A stretch of DNA of 64,000 nt from Opisthocomus hoazin (taxonomy: Eukaryota > Chordata > Aves > Opisthocomiformes > Opisthocomidae): positions 22,327,979 through 22,391,978 of the forward strand of contig NC_134421.1 of assembly GCF_030867145.1 (NCBI RefSeq). The letters run 5' to 3'. The notes under the pieces are model-generated. The model was given only the letters and a program-made list of their open reading frames with translations. It was not told the origin of the DNA and did not search any database. Each line of letters begins with the position of its first letter. Position 1 is the stretch's first letter. Positions 51,901 to 60,900 of this stretch are shown here, in pieces. Made by a program: the position numbers and the translations under genes.

Positions 51901-54900
51901 AGACACATCAAACAAATCAAAGATACTGTATCAGCTCTGGCACAAATGGAGTCTAAATCATGCTTGTCTGTTTTCATCTACAGTGTTTTTCTTTAATGCA
52001 GTATCAAAACCGTGTATGACTGGCAGCAAAGAGAATTCCTTTTTAAACTGAGGGATTGTCCCCTTTTCCAGGAAGGCTGTCAAAAGCAGGATGATCTGTG
52101 ATTCCCATTTGTGTTTACTCAGATGTTTAAGCCAAATGATTCTACATTTTTTAAGGAAAGATGCTATATTGTGTGCAATTAAAGCCTCTGTTTTGGAGAA
52201 GAAAAAAGTAAAATTCTATAAAGTTAAACAATAGCAAGGGTAAAAAAAAATCGGGTAAATATGGTGGTTTATTTTAGTAGAAATTGTTGCCCTGCAGAAT
52301 TTCAAAGTATGTAGCAAATTAACATACTACATTATATCATTATACATTTTTAAATGTTTTTGTAATGCAGAGACACTGCAAATTAGTGTTCTAGCAACAA
52401 ATGGGAATTGCTTTTTAAAAATAAAATGTTGTACAGAAGACCTGTCTCTCCGAAAAGATTTAACAAGAAATGCTTATAGAAAATCTGTATTTTTTTAATA
52501 TGTTACTTGCCAATACCTTTTTCTGTTTAAATAAAAAATGGAGGAGTAGGCTGTGTGTATTGAATAGTCATCTGTGCTAGCATTTACAGTCCCAGTCAAG
52601 ATCATAAGCAACAGTATATTTAAACACTGTTTAACATAAATACAGAGTTTTCCTTGTGAAGAGCTTAAAATACTTTTTTCCAAGTGGAGATTTATTTGAC
52701 ATTAATGCAGCTTTTTTAGTTTGAGCACATTATGTACTATAATTTGACTTTTAGAAAGGTGACTCATTCCACTTTTAAAATCAAGAGAAAATTCATGGTC
52801 TGAGTAATTGAGAGGAGCTGACGAGCCAAAACAAGACCATAGTAATGGTTTCGTAAGGAAGGTAGATAATTGTATCCAGGTGCTTCCTCCTCAGGCAGTG
52901 TTTTTGTTAGTTCCAGCAAGATAGTTGGCTTTGGCATACGGATGTAGTTAATGATACCAAGTTGTTGCTTAGTTCTCCTTCCTGCGCAAGGATCTTTGTA
53001 GGCAGGAGAGGTTCCTACTGAAACGTTCATCGAGCTGGTTACAGCCTCTTAGTGTTTTGAGGCTGTTTAAGCTTGATCAGCGGGTTCTGGTCCAAGTTGG
53101 ATCAGCCATGAAGTTGCTCTAGATGATCCATTTCTCTACACAAATACCAGCTGAGTAGCCAGTACGCCCTGTTTTCACTGTTCCTCAGCACAGTCCTGTT
53201 CACAGGAGGTGAATGGGGATGTGACAGATACATGTAGAAGCTGCATGTATAGTATCATGTCTACCATAACGAGAACTGGATCACAGTAAAAAATGCTGCC
53301 CTAGGTAAACTCTGTAATCCAGCACAGGACAAGTCTACATTAATGTGTTGTTTGGCATAGGAGTATTGCAGTAAATCATCAGAAATGTTCTTGAAGATTA
53401 CATCAACATTCTTGCAAAAAATCCATTCCATTGTATTTCTGTAGTTGAAATCCTAGCTTTAATATGCTTTTTCTTCTGTGATAGGTCTTTGTGCTTCTTT
53501 TAAAATTGCCATTATTTATATTTACTGGCTAAAAATGTGAAACATGGTACCTGAATTGGACTCCTCACTGGTAGGATTTCCTTTTTAAGGTCCTGAGCTC
53601 TTGTTAAGCTCTACCAGTTCGAGATGCTTGTTGATTCTGTAATTCTGTGATTAGATTACTAATACGGAGGTGCTTGAATAGAGGTTGATGCACCTAATTT
53701 TAAGCTTCAACATTTGGAAAAAAAGTATTGACTACACATGAAACTATTTAAGGACTAATTCTCACAGCAAAGAAATCCTTATGAATTCTATTTATACTTT
53801 GAAGTCTGTATGTCAAATCTTATTCCAGACATTAAGGGGATACAAAAATAGCAGTCAGGAAGCTCAGGAACTTGATCTCACTTCCATTTCACATGTATTT
53901 TTAAATAAGAAATAATACCAACCTGCCAGATTTCACATTAAAAAAAAACAAAACAAAAAAAAACAAACAAAACAAACAAACAAAAAAAAAAAACAAACAC
54001 CAAAAAAACCCAACCCATCTTTGAGTCTATTCCACGTCCACAATACAGGAACAATGCACACTTTGTTTGTCCATGCATGTAAATGTTATTCAGAAATTAA
54101 TGTAAATCCTAAGAAAACTAGCATGATGGAATATGCCCAGACAGTTGTCATTTACTGTAACTTCAGCTTGCTTTTGTAATAGAAATCTGTCTCCTCTTAG
54201 ATCATTAAAAGAAAAATTACTTCTTTACAAAAGTCACTCTAAAATAGGTATTTTAATCCTAGCATGCAAATAAAAATATTTTTGATGCGGGGCTTCATTT
54301 TGGTACTAGTTGCAATGTTGGATTAGATTAATGTTTTATGAAGTGTTCTTCAAATTAAAAAAAATGTGAATGCAAATGGCTGGTTTTATTAAGTTAAATT
54401 ATTGTATTTTTTAATAGACAGGATAACAGCATATCATTAGTAAAAGCCTGCTGGAATGAACTTTTTACGCTTGGTCTTGCACAATGTTCACAAGTTATGA
54501 ATGTGGCAACTATATTAACTGCATTTGTTAATCACCTTCATGGCAGTTTACAGCAAGGTAAGGTGTATACTGTGCATATTGCCAGACTTGGGGAATTGCT
54601 TCATGTTTTTTCAGTTTTGAACTGTGCAGAAGCATTTACTTTACCCTTCAGTTGTTACTGAAAACTTACTGTTTATAGAGTTTTGTGGTTAGTATTGAAA
54701 CAAAATAATACTAGAAAATACTAAAAAATCCATTACAAGATGGATTTTTTTAGCAGTTTTGCAAGTCAGCTGTGCTAATACTTACCCCCAAATTAAAAAA
54801 CATGTATCTAATATAGGGTTAGCATTTACTGGGGTTGTTCTTATTGTGTGTCTCTGTAATGTCTAGTAGTGTTCTGCTGTTCTGTTAATATACGTTAGTT

Positions 54901-57900
54901 CAGATTAGGAATATGTCAGGCAGCATTAGCATTAGAGAACACAAGTGTACTGTGGGTATGATTCCTCTCTGTCGAGGGTATAAAGTCAAGAATGACCCAC
55001 GTGTCCGAGCTGTGAAACAAAGCAGCCGAATGCCAGCTTGGGGATACGCTTCCTTTACATAACTTGGCTTGCTGACTACTGTGTACCTGATTTAGACTAC
55101 ATGCAAGCCTTCAACAGATCTTCACTAAGTGTACTTTGTTCCTTATTAATCCTACATCCTGCATCTTTTGCATATTTTTTATTCAAATGAAAGAGGTGTC
55201 AGTTGGCCTCCTCTTTCATTTACGCTACAGTGAAGGAAATGTTCTTCTGAGTGGTAAAGGGAGTCCTTTAACTCGCCTGCTTTGTGTGCTTGTGAATGGT
55301 CACATGGTTGTGAGCCCTAAAAGCTAACCAGTCGAAAATAGTATAGTCTTCATCTGTTCATAGTCTTAACACATTTTTAATAAGGTAGATGCATATATAA
55401 AAATGGTAGCATTTTCAGGTTTAACAACGTTTTAAGGGTTATTTCCTGTGATGTGGATGAAAATTCACTGCTGTTAATGCTATGCAAAAACAGAGTGGTA
55501 AGCTATAGAACAGTGCACAAGACTATAGATTTTTCCTCTCTTTTTATAAGGGAATTAAATAATTATTTTTGAGAGGTTTTCACATTTTAAAAATATCCAC
55601 AAGATCCTCCAATAAATAACAAAATTGAAACAAATTGATTAAACCACTACATGTAATGGATCTGCTAAAGATACTAACAAATAAATCTGTCAATGTCTTT
55701 AGGAGTGATACAAATGGAATTTGGGAACTTACTTTGCCCTACATAATTTTTAAGCATGTGGACCAAAAATGGTATTGCAGTAATTAATCATGGCTTTATC
55801 ATCGCTACATGTATATTTTTTGCCATTTAATTTGGGAATTCAGTTTGAATGCACAAATTGGAGATTTATATCCGGTAGCTTTGGGTTGTGTAGTACACCA
55901 GCTGCAGTGTCTCCGAGTGATAACAAGGGACCCCTAGTTTGATGGCTCGTGGAGGGAATGGGATTTTGAAGCCACTTAGCAATTGCTCACCAAGGGGAAC
56001 TGCTCTGCACCAACCCCATTCCCCTAGATGCAAATCAGGAATGGTGTATAGAACACCTTCTCTTTCAGCAGTGGCATGGTCTTCGGCTGGCTGAAATAAC
56101 CCGTGAAACTGTACACGAGCCTCCCTCATGGCACCGGGCCTCAGACACAGAGCACACAGTAGCAGTCTTTCCTTTGCTTGCATGTAGTCTTCCCCTCCGT
56201 TGATCATTTCAAGCCCTAGTCCACCCCTGATTACTGGAAGCTTTAGGGGCAGGAAAAGACCTAATTGTACAATGTGAGGGTGGAAAAAAAAGATTGTCAT
56301 AGGCCATAAATGTTGGTGTCAAGATTATTCAGACCTAGCGTGTGAGTTTATAAATGGTGTAGATTTCGCACTGTTTATGTGTAATACAAATCATTATTTT
56401 TAAAAATCCAGTGTGACCACATTTTCTGCGTGTGTGTTGATGTGTGGGTTGCATGTTTCATGTGTTTGTCAACTCAGATAAGCTGCCAACAGACAGAGGA
56501 AAACTAGTCATGGAGCATATCTTCAAGCTGCAAGAGTTCTGTAACAGCATGGTTAAGCTTTGCCTAGATGGATATGAATATGCATATTTGAAAGCAATCG
56601 TCCTCTTCAGTCCTGGTATGTAATTCTTCCAAATGTAAAACTTTATGCTGCTTTTCGTCAGATGACGTCCGCCTGTTTCATTCTGTGGTGTTACTATCAC
56701 GTGTAGAATTACTGCCTCGCTTCTTGAGGAATCTTGGAAGGTGTGTAATTAGGACTGGAGGAAGAAGAGGGTTAATCTTTTAATGTAAATAGGTGAATGC
56801 TGCTTTGGAGACTTAAGTTTTACTCTTGCCTCTGCCATTGCTGTTTTTAAAAAATATTTATTTATTTGTTGCTTTTAATTCTGTGCTTCCTTCCTGGGGC
56901 ACTTTTTCTGAGGACCTGCAGTTTAATAATCACAGAATCACAGAATGTTCGGGGTTGGAAGGGACCTCTGTGGGTCATCTAGTCCAACCCCCCTACCGAA
57001 GCAGGGTCACCTACAGCAGGCTGCACAGGACCTTGTCCAGGCAGGTCTTGAATATCTCCAGAGAGGGAGACTCCACCACCTCCCTGGGCAGCCTGTTCCA
57101 GTGCTCCGTCACCCTGAGAGTGAAGTTCTTCCTCATGTTCAGACGAAACTTCCTGTGCTTCAGTTTGTGCCCATTGCCCCTTGTCCTGTTGCTGGGCACC
57201 ACTGAAAAGAGTCTGGCCCTGTCCTTCTGACACACGCCCTTAAGGTATTTATAGGCATTTATAAGTTCCCCTCTCAGCCTTCTCTTCTTCAGGCTGAACA
57301 AGCGCAGCTCCCTCAGCCTTTCACCATAGGACAGATGCTCCAGTCCCCTCATCATCCTCGTAGCCCTCCGCTGGACTCTCTCCAGTAGTTCTTCATCTTT
57401 CTTGAACTGGGGAGCGCCCAGAACTGGACGCAGCACTCCAGACGGGGTCTTACCAGGGCGGAGTAGAGGGGGAGGAGAACCTCCCTCGACCTGCTGGCCA
57501 CACTCCTCCTAATGCATCCCAGGATCCCATTAGCTTTCTTGGCAGCCAGGGCACACTGCTGGCTCATGGTCAACTTGTTATCCACCAGTACACCCAGGTC
57601 CCTCTCCAGAGAGCTGCTCTCCAGCAGGTCCACCCCAGGCCTGTACTGAGGCATGGGCTTGTTCCTCCCCAGGTGCAGGACCCTACACTTGCCCTTGTTG
57701 AACCTCATCAGGTTCCTCTCTGCCCAACTTTCCAGCCTGTCCAGGTCACGCTGAATGGCAGCACAGCCTTCTGGTGTATCCACCACTCCTCCCAGTTTTG
57801 TATCGTCAGCAAACTTGCTGAGGGTACATTCTAACTCTTCATCCAGGTCGTTGATGAGGAAGTTGAACAAGACTGGGCCCAGTACTGACCCCTGGGGGAC

Positions 57901-60900
57901 ACCACTATTAACAGGCCTCCAACTAGACTCAGAGCTGCTGATGACAACCCTCTGAGCTCTGCCATTCAGCCAGTTCTCAGTCCACCTCACCGACCACTCA
58001 TCCAGCCCACACTTCCTGACCTTCCCTAGGAGGATGTTGTGGGAGACCGTGTCGAAAGCCTTGCTGAAGTCTAAGTAGACAACATCCATGGCTCTCCCCT
58101 CATCTACCCATCCGGTCATGCCATCGTAGAAAGCTATCAGATTGGTCAGGCATGATTTCCCCTTGGTGAATCCATGCTGACTACTCCTGATGACCTTCTT
58201 TTCCTCCACTTGCTTGATGATGACCTCCAGAATGAGCTGCTCCATCACCTTTCCCAGGATGGAGGTGAGGCTGACCGGCCTGTAGTTCCCTGGGTCCTCC
58301 TTCTTACCCTTTTTGAAGACTGGAGTGACATTGGCTTTTCTCCAGTCCTCAGGCACCTCTCCTGTCCTCCAGGACCTCTCAAAGATGATGGAGAGTGGCT
58401 CAGCAATGACAGCCGCCAGCTCCCTCAGCACTCGTGGGTGCATTCCATCGGGCCCATGGATTTGTGGGCGTCCAGATTGCTTAAGCGATCCTTCACGCAG
58501 TCCTCCTCGACCAAGGGAAGGTCATCCTCTCTGTAGGCTTCCTCCCTTGCCTCCAGGGCCTGGGATTCCTGAGGGCCTGCCTTGGCACTGAAGACTGAAG
58601 CAAAGAAGGCATTCAGAAGCTCTGCCTTCTCTGCATCCTCCGTCACCAGGACATCCACCTCATTCAGCAGTGGCCCCCCATTGTCCCTAGCCTTCCTTTT
58701 GCTCCTGATGTAGTTAAAGAAGCCTTTCTTGTTGTTTCTGACATCCCTTGCCAGATTCAGATTTCAGAAGTGTTGCTCGTGCATATCCAGCCGAGGTGGA
58801 CTGAAGTTGGGTTTTTAATGTGTGAAAGACTCTCTCTCCGCGCATTGATTCTCGCATGCAAAATTACAGAAACATATCACCTCACTTCACATAGGTATTC
58901 TGGAAATAAATACTACATACAGCATTTCTGGTGAATGAACACCACAAACATTCCCTTACATTATTATTTCTGTCTTCTGAACAGTATTTGCCTAAGGTAC
59001 TCCAAGTAATGTTAATGGACATACATTAGACAGTGAAGATAAAATAAAAGAATGGTTGTTTTTTCCTTCTGGGAGATTAATCTACAGTATGGAGGAATAA
59101 AGGGTTCTCTGGTTATAACAGATAGTGACTGAGTAGTTAGGTTAAACAGCGCATATGCCTGGACTGTAGAAAATTACAAAATTAATTTTCTTTATTTGAA
59201 AATTGTAGAATTAACTTTCCCCTAAAGGCATTCAGAGACTGTATCAGTATATGGCAGGTCTTAGAATCATCATTCAGAATTTAGGGATTTTTAATATAAA
59301 ACCAGAACCAAATCTTTTGATAAAAGTGTGTAAAGCTCAAGTACTTTCTATACCTCCAGGAATTTTTCACTGTCACATTGAGAAAGTAAGTCTTCAGTCA
59401 CTCCATTTTGCTTTAGAAAGTTTTAAAAGCATTAACAGCTTCCTTAATCCTTGTTGCTCTGCCTTTTTTAGATGCTGATGTCCCATAGAAAAGATCAGAG
59501 TAAAATTTAAAAAGCTGTCTGAATCTTAGTGACCTGCCTCCCGTCAGTAGTGTAGGATATGGAGGAGGACTGGCTGTTTGGTTCCTCTCAGGACTGTAGA
59601 TTTATTAGATCCAAGAAGAACTTTCTTTTTCCATTTATTTGCATTTCACCCTTTCACAGAAGAATTAGTTGAAGTGAGAAAATCTTTTGGAACTTCCAAA
59701 ATGTAAATTTTAAGCAATTTAAATTTTTAAATTTTCACTATAGAACATGATCCTGCTGTCAGTCCTCATGACTAGGAGAATCTTGCATGATTTTACTTGT
59801 TTGCTTCTAAATCCACTGAAGCACGGGAATGATTTCAGTTTTTTGATAAACAGTACCCACCATGAGTTTAACCGCAAATATGAAGACCGCTTGAAAATGT
59901 TTGCAATATTTCTTTTCTGTTGAGGACTGAAGAGTTGCTTTCACTTTTCACCATTACATCAGAAGAGGCAGTGACTTTCTTTAAGTGGGGGGTGGGAGGA
60001 TATTTGCTTATTTAATTTCAGTAGATAATGCTTACAGGAGACACAATTAGGTGTTCTTACCCCAAAATAATCCTTTTGTGGCATTCCATACTCAGAACTG
60101 GTACAGGTTGCTGCAGGAAAGAAACAAAATGATGGAAGAATTACCCTAAGCCCATTTTTCTAGCACAATGTCTGCTAAGTTTTATGACAGAATCTGCTGG
60201 CGTGTCAGTCCTGTTAGACACCAGAAATATTTCTCTAGGAACCTTACACTTGCAAAGTAGTATTTACTTACTTGTTTAGTCTGGAGTTAATTTGTCTCCT
60301 TCCAATTAGATTTAACACAAAAGGTGGAAGGGAAAATATCTTGGGAAAAGACTACATCCAGTCACATGATGGAGATGAATTTTTCTTTAGCTCACATGCT
60401 TTCAGGATCACATTCCTAATGATGTGTAGCTGTTTCAAAGGCAATTAGTTGTCACTATTCTTGATCCTATGAGCCATATAACTAAATCCTCACATACCTG
60501 AAAGTCACGTTCAGTACCTCGAACAGAAGGGATATTCTGGCAATGATTCATCGGCCAGAAATTACAATTTCAGGGATTTCACTGCTCTGCTACAGGATGG
60601 GGCTGGGCTGCACATGCAGCAGAGTCCTAAGGTAAGAGCATCGCTTTAGCAGGCCCTGCTGATTTGCTGTCTTCCGTAGCTGGAGACTGGAAGATTACTG
60701 AAAATGTGCTGTGCCAAGCCAGCTGTTTGACTGTCACAAGACAGCCTTGGGCAAAGAGAAGGGTGTAAAGGGAGTGCCTGGAAGGCTTTGCATCTCTATA
60801 AATGGCTACTGGCGTACTAGCTGTGGTCTTCAGACTACTGTTTGCAGAAGTTGACTCCTCGCGGTGTTTCTTACATTGCTCTAAAAGCAGCGTCATGAAG

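Larger units (their letters stand above)
51199..54417 (+). other. NR2C1: NR2C1 intron 11
   Basis: 3.2 kb AT-rich intron with a possible CR1 tail remnant (53632-53652) and an A/C simple-sequence stretch (53939-54012). No other repeat or exon that I can support. Confidence 0.7.

Noticed and set aside
57755..58591. Plus-strand frames across the CR1 copy
   Set aside because: Antisense shadows of the CR1 ORF2 frame on the minus strand.
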